A model generated the notes under the pieces. It made no database searches, had not been told where the DNA came from, and was given only the letters and a program-made list of their open reading frames with translations. Of a stretch of DNA of 64,000 nt, positions 1 through 9,442 are shown in pieces (the stretch's first letter is position 1; every line of letters begins with the position of its first letter). This stretch comes from Lycium barbarum (lineage: Eukaryota; Streptophyta; Magnoliopsida; Solanales; Solanaceae). A program made the translations under genes and the position numbers. The stretch is taken from positions 56,077,821 to 56,141,820 of the forward strand of contig NC_083346.1 of the NCBI RefSeq assembly GCF_019175385.1, in the 5' to 3' direction.

Positions 1-2333
1 GGGTTGAATTTATTTAATGCAATATTTGTGTTGTTATGACTTTGTGAAGTAGATGGAAGGATAATGGTTAAGCTAAAACGAAGAAGTTGTTGGTTAAGTT
101 GTTGTCGGAAAGTATGTCGCTTTAGCGTGATTTCTTGAAATTATGATTAATGATAATGAACTTGGAATATGGAAATGTGTTTATGAACTTGTATGTTGAA
201 AGTTAGGAAAAGATTGGAAAAGTAGTGACTTAATGGAAGGTTTGAATGTTTGTGTATCTTATGAATATTATGTGAAAATGGTATAGATGCCTCCGATGTA
301 TGTCGTAATGATTTTGATGGATAATGGATATGAAAATAATAAGTTTGGTTTGGAAATGCAAGTTTGAAACGAAAAATGTTTCGTTATGTCGAAAGATGGC
401 TAATGATGCCTTAGTGTATGTCTTGATGTTTGTTGTTGTTTGGATGTCATTTCTGGGTTGTTGTGTTGATGAATTGAGCCGAGCTAAGTCTCGGGGATGT
501 CGTATATACAGAGGAAATGCTGCCGAAATTTCGGTAGGCAAGTATGTGTAAAGTTGGAATATTGAAAGAATGAAACTAACAAATGGTAAACTTGACCATT
601 TCCAGATTTTGGACGAAATTTGGATTGACGCCAAGCGAGCGTAACGCGTTATCGAGGTATGTGAAGCATTTCCCTATGTTCCTAGGCATGTTCTAGATGT
701 GATAGGCTCGGCCGCGAGCCTTAAGTACGACTCCGTTCCCCGGAATTCGAGACGGAAAACCGCTCCAATTCCTTCAATTCAATTGAAGCTATTTTCTTAC
801 AAATTGCCTTTAAAGTGAATTTTTGTACAAAACTTCCCTAAACGGAGTCGGAACACTTCCAAACGACTATGGATGACCTCATAAGGTCTATTAGCAATAA
901 TTTACCTATGTAGCCTCGAGTCGGTCCGAGGCGGGCCCACAAGGCCCGATATCTTCTGTAAAATTTTAAATACTTCCGTTTTGGTCCGATTTTCTCTAAA
1001 AACTTCTGGACTATTATTTTGTGTATAAAATGGCTATTTTTGCGTAATTCATACAAATGATTTTTGAACGTCTGAGAATCCGATTCCGATGATAATCTGT
1101 CGTGCCTTCCCAACTAGGACATAGGCGCGTACTATGCATACTATCTGGATATTCTGATTTTGGCTCGCCGTTTGGCACCCTTCAGTTTGATTGAGTCTGT
1201 ATGTTGAGTCTGTATGTAAGTAGTTTCTCATTTATCGGTTCGTGTCTGTCCCAATGCATTCTTTCACTGCGACCCGGGCCAGGTTCTGTTATCGTGCATA
1301 TTTCTCTGCATTGTTCACCGCGTCCCTCGGCGTACGGGCCGGGATCTGTATGTCTGTATGATATTATGATCTGTGTATGGGGATGGCGGCCAGGATGACA
1401 TATGATCTGATTTGATTCTGTCTGTCCACCGCGTCCCGTACTAAGAGGGCCGGGTTCTATTACCGCGCCCCCAGACAGGGCCGGGATCTGTATGAATGTA
1501 TGCGTGTGCTATCTATATTTATATAAGCACATGCCTCTGTATGATTCTGTATGACTCTGTACTACTCTGCATGCATAATTCTGTCCGACATACTTCTGTC
1601 TGTCCGTCTGAAAGACGACTACGTCTGTATGTCCGTATGGATTCTCATTCTGCCCGTCTGTCCATATTATGACTCCGTCTGTCTGTCCGAACCATAATTC
1701 TGTTTATTTGTATGGGACATGGTTCTGTATGTCTGTCTGGATCATGACTCTGTCCGTCAGTCTGATTTATGGTTCTGTTCGTTATATTTCTGTGACTCCG
1801 GTTCGAACTATGTTTATATCTGTTATGTTCTGCTTTACATACTCGGTACATTTTTCGTACTGACCCCCGTTCTTCGGGGGCTGCGCTACATGCCCGCAGG
1901 TACAGACGCACCAGGTGATACGCCGCCAGCGTAGGTTTCTGACTCTGCTGTTTGAAGAGCTCCTTCGATCCGGAGCATATACTTTTGGTATATATCTTCT
2001 GTTCTTCCGTATGTTCTGTATGTATGGAAATTTTGGGTACGGCGGGGCCCTGTCCCGTCATATGATTCTGTATGTCTGTAGAGGCCTGTAGATAGATGTG
2101 TGGGTTACGGGTTTCGTCTGTATGTTAGCCTTATCGGCTTATCTGTATGTTTCTGTATGTCCAGATATATATATATGTTTGCGCGCGTGCCGTAGTTGTA
2201 TCGGCCTACTTCTGTAACTTCTGTTTTAAAAAAAAAAAAAAAAAAATCTGTATGATTCGAATTCGATCGGGTAGGTACGTATGGGTACCCAGTTAGGGTA
2301 CCAGTCGCGGCCCACGGGGTTTGGGTCGTGACA
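1..2333 (+). repeat. 5' LTR (partial) of the gag-only gypsy element
   Basis: Position 1 corresponds to position 6501 of the 3' LTR, so about 844 bases of this LTR lie upstream of the window. It ends in GGGTCGTGACA at 2333. From about 1200 to 2200 it is built of imperfect CTGTATG/CTGTCTG iterations and GC-rich blocks of the form GGGCCGGGATCTGTATG. A TATA-like stretch (TATATTTATATAAG) lies near 1518. A poly-A run at about 2226-2246 differs in length from the 3' copy. The short reading frames here are not convincing genes. Confidence 0.93.
1840..1913 (+). promoter_or_regulatory. Conserved LTR module with GC hairpin (5' LTR copy)
   Basis: GGTACA, a short spacer, GTACTGAC, then a hairpin with stem CCCCCG/CGGGGG and loop TTCTT, then GCTGCG..CATGC..GCAGGTA. 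The same ordered module recurs in three other LTR families of the window (19080-19142, 35877-35940, 37951-38020, all on the minus strand). It could be a 3'-end-formation, packaging or transcription element; the sequence does not say which. Confidence 0.55.
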
Positions 2334-2337
2334 AAAG

Positions 2338-2349
2338 TGGTATCAGAGC
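2338..2349 (+). other. Primer binding site, tRNA-iMet type
   Basis: TGGTATCAGAGC lies four bases after the LTR end. It is complementary to the 3' end of plant initiator tRNA-Met, the usual primer of Tekay/Del and many copia elements. Confidence 0.92.
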
Positions 2350-2533
2350 GGTTAGTCCTCGGTATGTCTACAGGCCGTGTCTAGTAGAGTCTTGTTTATT
2401 GGTGTGTTGTGCACCACATCTATAAACAGGAAGCTACAGGGCATTTAGGATGTTACCCTTCTTTGGATTCTTAGATCGTGCGATAGAACTGTATTAGTAG
2501 GATGATCCTCTCCTAACAATCTGCTATGTTTCA

Positions 2534-4003
2534 GTGATGCCTCCGAAGAAGGCAACAGCTGCCCAGAAGGGCAAGGCGAGGATAGAGGCAGGAGAGACCA
2601 GCCGGGCCCCGAGGGTTACCAGGGCCAGTGTGCAGCCTGCATTTGAGGATGTGCCCCCGTCGTCTGGATCGGTTACACCCCCCTTGCCGGAAGATATCAG
2701 AGCAGCAGAAGCTGCTAATCGGGAGACGGCTCCACCGCAAGCTCCTGAGGTTCCAGTGCCCGAGCCTCCAGCTCCACAGGCAGGGGCGGAGGGTAGGGCC
2801 ATGCGAGATGCGGTTCAGTTATTGACCACGTTGATGACGGAGCAGGTTCGCAGGCATGGATTTGGGGGTGGTCGTGCGGACAGGTATGAGAGCTCCAGGG
2901 CTCGGGAGTTTTTGACATGTAAGCCTCCAGAATTCTCCGGGACAAAACCTGAGGAGGACCCCCAGGAGTTCATTAGAAAGATGGAGAGCACACTACGATT
3001 GATTAAGGCTTCGCCGACTGAGTCTGTGGAGTTGGCTTCGTATCGATTATATGAGGTGGCGGCAAATTGGTATGAGTCTTGGCAGCTCTCCAGGAGTGAC
3101 GATGCTTCCCCAGCGGTATGGGCCGAGTTTACTAAGGCCTTTCTTGACCATTTTCTACCACCAGAGCTACGGAGAGCTAGGGTTGATCGGTTCTTGAACC
3201 TGAGACAGAATGGTAGAAGTGTTCGCGAGTACAGCCTAGAGTTTGACTCACTGGCTAGGTATGCGCCCGCCATAGTAGCCGAGATGGCCGACAGGGTGCA
3301 CAGGTATGTGATGGGACTAGACTCTTATCTGATTGACGGTTGCTTGGCCATGGCTTCTCAGCCAGGGATGCATGTAGCCCGGGTACAGGCATACACCCAG
3401 GGCATGGAGGACCGACGTAGGGAGCGTCGGCCTGATAGGGGTTACGATAGGGGCCGACCCAAGAGAGCCAGATCGGCTGGATATTCAGGGGGATTTCAGG
3501 GTGAGCCTTCCCAGCGGCAGGGTAACAGGTATTCGTCCCAGCCAGCCTACAATACACCCCCACAGTTCTCGGGACAGAGCTTCAGAGTCCCAGGCCCACA
3601 GGTGAGCAGAGGTCCCGGTCAGTCGAGGCCACCCATACCCCCATGTTCTTACTGTGGGAGACCCCACCCGGGGGAGTGTTATCGCGCTACGGGCGCTTGT
3701 TATTTTTGTGGGAGCCCAGACCATCGAGTCAGAGAGTGCCCGCTTAAGGGCAGTTCAGGTTCAGCCCGGCCTGCTGGGTCCGTTGCAGGCTCATCTTCTC
3801 CTTCAGCAGCTATACACCCCACGGGGCGAGGAGCACCAGCACCAGCGCCAGCGGGTCGTGGCAGAGGACGTGGTGCAGCTTCTGGTTACAGCGGTCCTTC
3901 GAACTGCGTGTTTGCTTTAACCGGCCGGCAGGACCCAGGAGTGTCTGCGAGCGCATGCCCAGGTACGTCAGCGATTCTTTTTGAGAGATGTATGTATGGA
4001 TAA
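2534..4003 (+). CDS. gag: Gag polyprotein of Tekay/Del-like gypsy element
   Basis: 489 codons, uninterrupted, starting about 200 bases after the LTR. Residues 1-110 are a Pro/Ala/Glu-rich low-complexity head. Residues about 115-280 form a retrotransposon gag (capsid) domain with the signatures FLTCKPPEFSGTKPEEDPQ, ANWYESW and LRQNGRSVREYSLEFDSLARY. A basic Arg/Gly/Gln-rich linker follows. Near residue 375 there is a degenerate CxxC..H..C finger, then a canonical CX2CX4HX4C zinc knuckle (CYFCGSPDHRVREC). The C-terminal tail is Gly/Ala/Pro-rich and stops where autonomous relatives continue into protease. The product should form virus-like particles and bind RNA in the cytoplasm. Two nested ATGs (MMPP) start the frame; either could be used. 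The intact frame suggests recent selection or recent insertion. Confidence 0.9.
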   Translation: MMPPKKATAAQKGKARIEAGETSRAPRVTRASVQPAFEDVPPSSGSVTPPLPEDIRAAEAANRETAPPQAPEVPVPEPPAPQAGAEGRAMRDAVQLLTTLMTEQVRRHGFGGGRADRYESSRAREFLTCKPPEFSGTKPEEDPQEFIRKMESTLRLIKASPTESVELASYRLYEVAANWYESWQLSRSDDASPAVWAEFTKAFLDHFLPPELRRARVDRFLNLRQNGRSVREYSLEFDSLARYAPAIVAEMADRVHRYVMGLDSYLIDGCLAMASQPGMHVARVQAYTQGMEDRRRERRPDRGYDRGRPKRARSAGYSGGFQGEPSQRQGNRYSSQPAYNTPPQFSGQSFRVPGPQVSRGPGQSRPPIPPCSYCGRPHPGECYRATGACYFCGSPDHRVRECPLKGSSGSARPAGSVAGSSSPSAAIHPTGRGAPAPAPAGRGRGRGAASGYSGPSNCVFALTGRQDPGVSASACPGTSAILFERCMYG

Positions 4004-4204
4004 GTCTGTATTTTGTTGCATTACGCGATCTTATACTTCTGGGTATTAGAATTTGTAAGGTAAATGTTAACTTGGTAGATACCGAGATTCAAAAGGCGAC
4101 ATGGTAGTTGTACGATTTAGCCGGGGATGGGACCCGCTACAAAAAAATTTCCGAAAATTTGCTAAGACCCCGATTTGCTCTAAAATTACGCGACAAAGGT
4201 CGTG

Positions 4205-4318
4205 CGGGGCGATCGACGAAATTATATCAGCCCCCTAGCGCGTCGAAATGCATGAAAGTTTTGGAGTTAAGCGTGCTCAAGCCAGAGCAATTCTGGGATG
4301 GGTGACCCCCTGGGAAGT
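4205..4318 (+). pseudogene. 5S rRNA-like sequence inside the retrotransposon
   Basis: The 3' half (4263-4318) matches the 3' half of plant 5S rRNA as I recall it at about 46 of 56 positions, with no gap. It includes AGTTAAGCGTGCT and GGATGGGTGACC.CCTGGGAAGT, the internal promoter boxes read by TFIIIA/Pol III. Weaker similarity continues upstream (CGATC...TATCAGC..) to about 4205. Terminal helix bases are diverged, and there is no clear T-run terminator directly after it. Cassandra TRIM elements carry 5S sequence in their LTRs; here it is internal to a gag-bearing gypsy element. Whether it is transcribed cannot be read from the sequence. Confidence 0.75.
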
Positions 4319-4532
4319 AATGCAAAGTTTTGCACAAGTGTAGGTATGATGGATATAAATGAAAATTTGGGGTAATCTAAAGGAAAAGAGAATGTGTGGA
4401 GTAACTAATGCCTTTACAGAAGCCACACAGACCGACGCGGATTAAATGGGCAAAAAGGAAAGGTGCGATACCGCTCGAGAAATTGAGCGAATTAGAATAA
4501 CAGTCAGAGACGCTCGCCAGTAAGATATTAGT

Positions 4533-4584
4533 AAATATATCTGTATGTGTGTATGTGTATGTGTGTGTATGTGTGTATGTATGA
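4533..4584. repeat. TG/TA microsatellite
   Basis: Alternating TGTATG/TGTGTG units within the pol-less internal region. Simple repeat with no other content. Confidence 0.85.
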
Positions 4585-5642
4585 TTTTCGTTTGGTGCCC
4601 ATGCAGGTTAAGAGCCGAGTCCCGGCAACTAACGTTGTGATAGACGAAAGGGTTTACTAAACCGAATACATGAAGCGAAGCGGGGGTGAGGACACAAATG
4701 TTGTCAAGGACCAGAAAAACCCCTATTCCATTATAACTCAGTCTGGTATGACGAGGTCTGAAAAAGAAAATGAGTATGGATGGTAGGAAAAAGTCGATAA
4801 GCGACACGCGAGACGATTTGTGTGATAACTTGGTTGACCAGGGTACCAATAAGGGAATTTTCCATAAAGCACTGGAGCCTTACTAAGAGTGATCTGATTC
4901 GGCTTCAGATTCTATCTATTATGCTTCTGCACTTCGATTCTGCTAAGGCTCTGTATATTACGCCTCTATGCTTCTGAACTCGATTATGTCCCCACCTGAT
5001 AAATCTTTGTACATCCGATCCTGAATATGTTTCTGGTCGACATACTTCTGTATGATTGATCCTGAATACGTTTCTGTCTGACACACCTCTGTATGTCTGA
5101 CTCCGGATACGAATCCGTCTGATATGCTTCTGTGCGTCTGATTTCGATCGTACGCCTGTCTGATACATCTCCGTATGTCTGATCTGGATTACGACCCTAT
5201 CTAATACATTTCTGTTCTCCTGACTTTGACTTCAAATCCGTCCGCCATGGTTTAGTACGTCTGCCTCCGATTACGAATCCGTCCGATATGCTTCTACGCG
5301 TTCGGCCCTAGTTCTGAATCTGCTGGTATGAAACGTCTGGTATGAAGTGGGATTATGATGATGTGGTAGGGAACTCAGCAGTGTATTAAGAAATGATATT
5401 GACTATGATGTCTGAAAAGCATCCGTTTGTTACGAGAATATAGTTTATGGTCCGATAATTATGTGGGGGATGAAAAAATATAGATTATGAAGTTATTTGA
5501 ATCAGTGACGAGACGAATTACCCCCTCATGTAGGTGAAGAAGCCATGTCGGAAAGTCCACGAAGGACAATTATAAAGAGGACCCTCCCGAAGTAGTATGA
5601 CGCCCCATAAGGTCAATTTAACATTCGAGGACGAATGTTTCT

Positions 5643-5656
5643 AAAGGGGGGGAGGG
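5643..5656 (+). other. Polypurine tract
   Basis: AAAGGGGGGGAGGG lies immediately before the TG that opens the 3' LTR. It is the expected primer site for plus-strand DNA synthesis. Confidence 0.92.
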
Positions 5657-8600
5657 TGTTACATCCGACATTTTTGGTTTATTCGAAAGATTCAAGATAA
5701 ATTGACGTGTGATGAATAAGGCCACAATTGGACATTCCTTGGTATGAATGTGTAGGTTGTGAATACTATGGTGTGGGATTACGAAAGGTGGCCAAGGGCA
5801 AAATTGGAATTTTGAAAACTTACCCCATGAATTACAATATGTAGCCACCAATTTGGACTCAAAAAAAAAAAAGAGAACTAAGGCCCAATTGGGAGGCCCA
5901 ACCGGCCATGGTTGGCCCAAGACCATGTATATTGGTCATGTGATTAGTCACATGACTAATTAACATGAAGGGTATATACTTGGACCAATGTTCATCTTTG
6001 GAACATTCAAGAAAAAAATAAAGAGCAAGCAAGAAAAAAAAGATAAGAGGGTTTCGGGTTTGAGGAGAAAAGAAGAGAGAAAAGAAAGAAAATTTTTGGG
6101 AGCCAAATCTTTGATTTAAAAATCCAAGTCTTGTGATATTAGTACTAAGCTCAAGGTTCTCTACAAGTTAATATAAGTATTGTGGCAAGAAAACAATCTT
6201 ATCCTCCAAGTGAAGAACTTGAAGAAAGGTGAGGATTTCATGCTTTTGTTATGTTATAAATGGTATATGTATGTTGTAGTATGTGTGAATGAATGAAAAA
6301 CATGGAAATTTTGTGTGTTGGAACTAAGGGTGTGTTGGCCGAATATATATATGTATATTGCATGATTTTGATGGTTTGAATTCTTGTTGTAATTGAGTTG
6401 TAGTATGGTGGAAATTGTATTAGGAATGAAAGTGGGATGAATTAATGGAAGTTGGGGGATATTGCATGTTGGCCGTGCGGTGCCTTATATGAAAGTGGAT
6501 GGGTTGAATTTATTTAATGCAATATTTGTGTTGTTATGACTTTGTGAAGTAGATGGAAGGATAATGGTTAAGCTAAAACGAAGAAGTTGTTGGTTAAGTT
6601 GTTGTCGGAAAGTATGTCGCTTTAGCGTGATTTCTTGAAATTATGATTAATGATAATGAACTTGGAATATGGAAATGTGTTTATGAACTTGTATGTTGAA
6701 AGTTAGGAAAAGATTGGAAAAGTAGTGACTTAATGGAAGGTTTGAATGTTTGTGTATCTTATGAATATTATGTGAAAATGGTATAGATGCTTCCGATGTA
6801 TGTCGTAATGATTTTGATGGATAATGGATATGAAAATAATAAGTTTGGTTTGGAAATGCAAGTTTGAAACGAAAAATGTTTCGTTATGTCGAAAGATGGC
6901 TAATGATGCCTTAGTGTATGTCTTGATGTTTGTTGTTGTTTGGATGTCATTTCTGGGTTGTTGTGTTGATGAATTGAGCCGAGCTAAGTCTCGGGGATGT
7001 CGTATATACAGAGGAAATGCTGCCGAAATTTCGGTAGGCAAGTATGTGTAAAGTTGGAATATTGAAAGAATGAAACTAACAAATGGTAAACTTGACCATT
7101 TCTAGATTTTGGACGAAATTTGGATTGACGCCAAGCGAGCGTAACGCGTTATCGAGGTATGTGAAGCATTTCCCTATGTTCCTAGGCATGTTCTGGATGT
7201 GATAGGCTCGGCCGCGAGCCTTAAGTACGACTCCGTTCCCCGGAATTCGAGACGGAAAACCGCTCCAATTCCTTCAATTCAATTGAAGCTATTTTCTTAC
7301 AAATTGCCTTTAAAGTGAATTTTTGTACAAAACTTCCCTAAACGGAGTCGGAACACTTCCAAACGACTATGGATGACCTCATAAGGTCTATTAGCAATAA
7401 TTTACCTATGTAGCCTTGAGTCGGTCCGAGGCGGGCCCACAAGGCCCGATATCTTCTGTAAAATTTTAAATACTTCCGTTTTGGTCCGATTTTCTCTAAA
7501 AACTTCTGGACTATTATTTTGTGTATAAAATGGCTATTTTTGCGTAATTCATACAAATGATTTTTGAACGTCTGAGAATCCGATTCCGATGATAATCTGT
7601 CGTGCCTTCCCAACTAGGACATAGGCGCGTACTATGCATACTATCTGGATATTCTGATTTTGGCTCGCCGTTTGGCACCCTTCAGTTTGATTGAGTCTGT
7701 ATGTTGAGTCTGTATGTAAGTAGTTTCTCATTTATCGGTTCGTGTCTGTCCCAATGCATTCTTTCACTGCGACCCGGGCCAGGTTCTGTTATCGTGCATA
7801 TTTCTCTGCATTGTTCACCGCGTCCCTCGGCGTACGGGCCGGGATCTGTATGTCTGTATGATATTATGATCTGTGTATGGGGATGGCGGCCAGGATGGCA
7901 TATGATCTGATCTGATTCTGTCTGTCCACCGCGTCCCGTACTAAGAGGGCCGGGTTCTGTTACCGCGCCCCCAGACAGGGCCGGGATCTGTATGAATGTA
8001 TGCGTGTGCTATCTATATTTATATAAGCACATGCCTCTGTATGATTCTGTATGACTCTGTACTACTCTGCATGCATAATTCTGTCCGACATACTTCTGTC
8101 TGTCCGTCTGAAAGACGACTACGTCTGTATGTCCGTATGGATTCTGATTCTGCCCGTCTGTCCGTATTATGATTCCGTCTGTCTGTCCGAACCATAATTC
8201 TGTTTATTTGTATGGGACATGGTTCTGTATGTCTGTCTGGATCATGACTCTGTCCGTCAGTCTGATTTATGGTTCTGTTCGTTATATTTCTGTGACTCCG
8301 GTTCGGACTATGTTTATATCTGTTATGTTCTGCTTTACATACTCGGTACATTTTTCGTACTGACCCCCGTTCTTCGGGGGCTGCGCTACATGCCCGCAGG
8401 TACAGACGCACCAGGTGATACGCCGCCAGCGTAGGTTTCTGACTCTGCTGTTTGAAGAGCTCCTTCGATCCGGAGCATATACTTTTGGTATATATCTTCT
8501 GTTCTTCCGTATGTTCTGTATGTATGGAAATTTTGGGTACGGCGGGGCCCTGTCCCGTCATATGATTCTGTATGTCTGTAGAGGCCTGTAGATAGATGTG

Positions 8601-8830
8601 TGGGTTACGGGTTTCGTCTGTATGTTAGCCTTATCGGCTTATCTGTATGTTTCTGTATGTCCAGATATATATATATGTTTGCGCGCGTGCCGTAGTTGTA
8701 TCCGCCTACTTCTGTAACTTCTGTTTTAAAAAAAAAAAAAAAATCTGTATGATTTGAATTCGATCGGGTAGGTACGTATGGGTACCCAGTTAGGGTACCA
8801 GTCGCGGCCCACGGGGTTTGGGTCGTGACA
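5657..8830 (+). repeat. 3' LTR (complete, 3174 bp) of the gag-only gypsy element
   Basis: Begins TGTTACATCCGAC and ends GGGTCGTGACA. From 6501 on it matches 1-2333 base for base except for about 13 substitutions and the poly-A length. The first 840 bases, absent from the partial 5' copy, include a poly-A run at about 5861-5871 and purine-rich sequence (about 6010-6090). The short frames repeated at matching places in both LTRs are shadows, not genes. Confidence 0.95.
8340..8413 (+). promoter_or_regulatory. Conserved LTR module with GC hairpin (3' LTR copy)
   Basis: Identical in order to the copy at 1840-1913: GGTACA / GTACTGAC / CCCCCG hairpin / GCTGCG / GCAGGTA. In a 3' LTR this would lie downstream in the transcript or near its 3' end. 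Confidence 0.55.
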
Positions 8831-8875
8831 CCGGGTCTCACCGGTTTAGCGCGTGTCCGATTTTTACCGTATACA
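8831..8875 (-). repeat. 3' LTR remnant of the Tat-like element
   Basis: 45 bases matching 23302-23344 (GTCTCACCGGTTTAGCG.GTGTCCGATTTTTAC) with a few changes, ending in ATACA. The remainder of this LTR lies left of the inserted element, outside the window. Confidence 0.85.
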
Positions 8876-8892
8876 GCTAGTCCCCACACTTC
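8876..8892 (-). other. Polypurine tract of the Tat-like element
   Basis: On the minus strand the sequence reads GGGAAGTGTGGGGACTAGC directly before the LTR start TGTATACGG. The position and G-richness fit a plus-strand primer site. Confidence 0.7.
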
Positions 8893-9148
8893 CCGGATCA
8901 TAGATTTATCGGAGTAACGGGAAGTGGATGCATCAAGAAATCGGCGACTCCGTTTGTCCGTCGTTATCTCCTCATTTTGGCGGGAACAGTTGCGTCACGT
9001 CCCCTTTTCTTCGGCCACGTGTCTTATTCCGGATGCTCAACTCTGACAACCGCCGTAACGCACGTCGCTTCAGGTCATTCCTCATTAATTATGGGACACG
9101 TGGCTCCCCCTGGTTGGCTGGCATCGGTAACCGTTCCATTCCCATGCC

Positions 9149-9155
9149 TATATAA
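9149..9155 (+). promoter_or_regulatory. TATA box of the antisense gene
   Basis: TATATAA in the context CCTATATAAGG, followed by a pyrimidine-rich leader (CTTCA repeats) and, about 290 bases on, the ATG at 9443. This is good plant core-promoter form and points away from the element's pol. Confidence 0.7.
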
Positions 9156-9442
9156 GGCTCTTCACCTCTTCATTCAAACATTTTTACGATTCATTTCTCT
9201 TCATCTTCACTCTTCACTGCATTTCTTCATCTTCACCATATCTAATTGTCCTCCATATCAAGTTTGTTGCTGATTCATTGCTTATACCACGTGAAAGGAA
9301 GCAACTTTGCCACCATCTTTACTAGCTGCTCTTGTTTGAGTGTTGCTGCTTCTTACTCTGTCATTTCTTGAACCGTCTGTTCCCTTACTCTTTTTTAACT
9401 TCCTTTCTGAATCCACTCAACTTCTTCTTTTCATATTTTCAA

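Larger units (their letters stand above)
4004..5642 (+). other. Internal region without pol
   Basis: Protease, RT, RNase H and integrase would be expected here, but no frame on either strand shows them. The stretch holds the 5S-like segment (4205-4318), a TG/TA microsatellite (about 4533-4584), and a block (about 4890-5320) of CTGTMTGA-like iterations resembling the CTGTATG repeats of the LTR. The end (about 5600-5640, CATTCGAGGACGAATGTTT) resembles the sequence that normally follows the integrase gene in Tekay elements. This suggests pol was deleted while the cis-acting 3' end was kept. Confidence 0.7.
1..8830 (+). mobile_element. Gag-only Ty3/gypsy LTR retrotransposon (Tekay/Del-like), 5' end outside window
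   Basis: Two long direct repeats (1-2333 and 5657-8830) flank a 3.3-kb internal region. It holds a tRNA-iMet primer site, a gag ORF, a purine tract, and no protease, reverse transcriptase or integrase. The long LTR, the iMet primer site and the gag with a C-terminal zinc knuckle fit the Tekay/Del chromovirus lineage (family knowledge). LTR copies differ by about 13 substitutions in 2.33 kb, mostly C/T or G/A, so the insertion is young. It lies within the 3' LTR of the minus-strand Tat-like element: the sequence right after 8830 matches the end of that element's other LTR near 23302. The left duplication cannot be seen; CCGGG just after the element is a candidate. Confidence 0.9.

Noticed and set aside
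324..551. 75-codon frame repeated identically in both LTRs (also 6824-7051)
   Set aside because: It lies inside LTR sequence and is duplicated only because LTRs are direct repeats. Composition is non-coding and there is no family signature.
1861..1884. Rho-independent terminator reading of the CCCCCG/CGGGGG hairpin
   Set aside because: Plant nuclear LTR context; no bacterial gene and no T run. Treated as a conserved LTR module instead.
1645..2061. 138-codon minus-strand frame, longer in the 3' LTR (8019-8561)
   Set aside because: Made of iterated CTGTATG/CTGTCTG units read backwards. The frame length changes with single substitutions between the LTRs.
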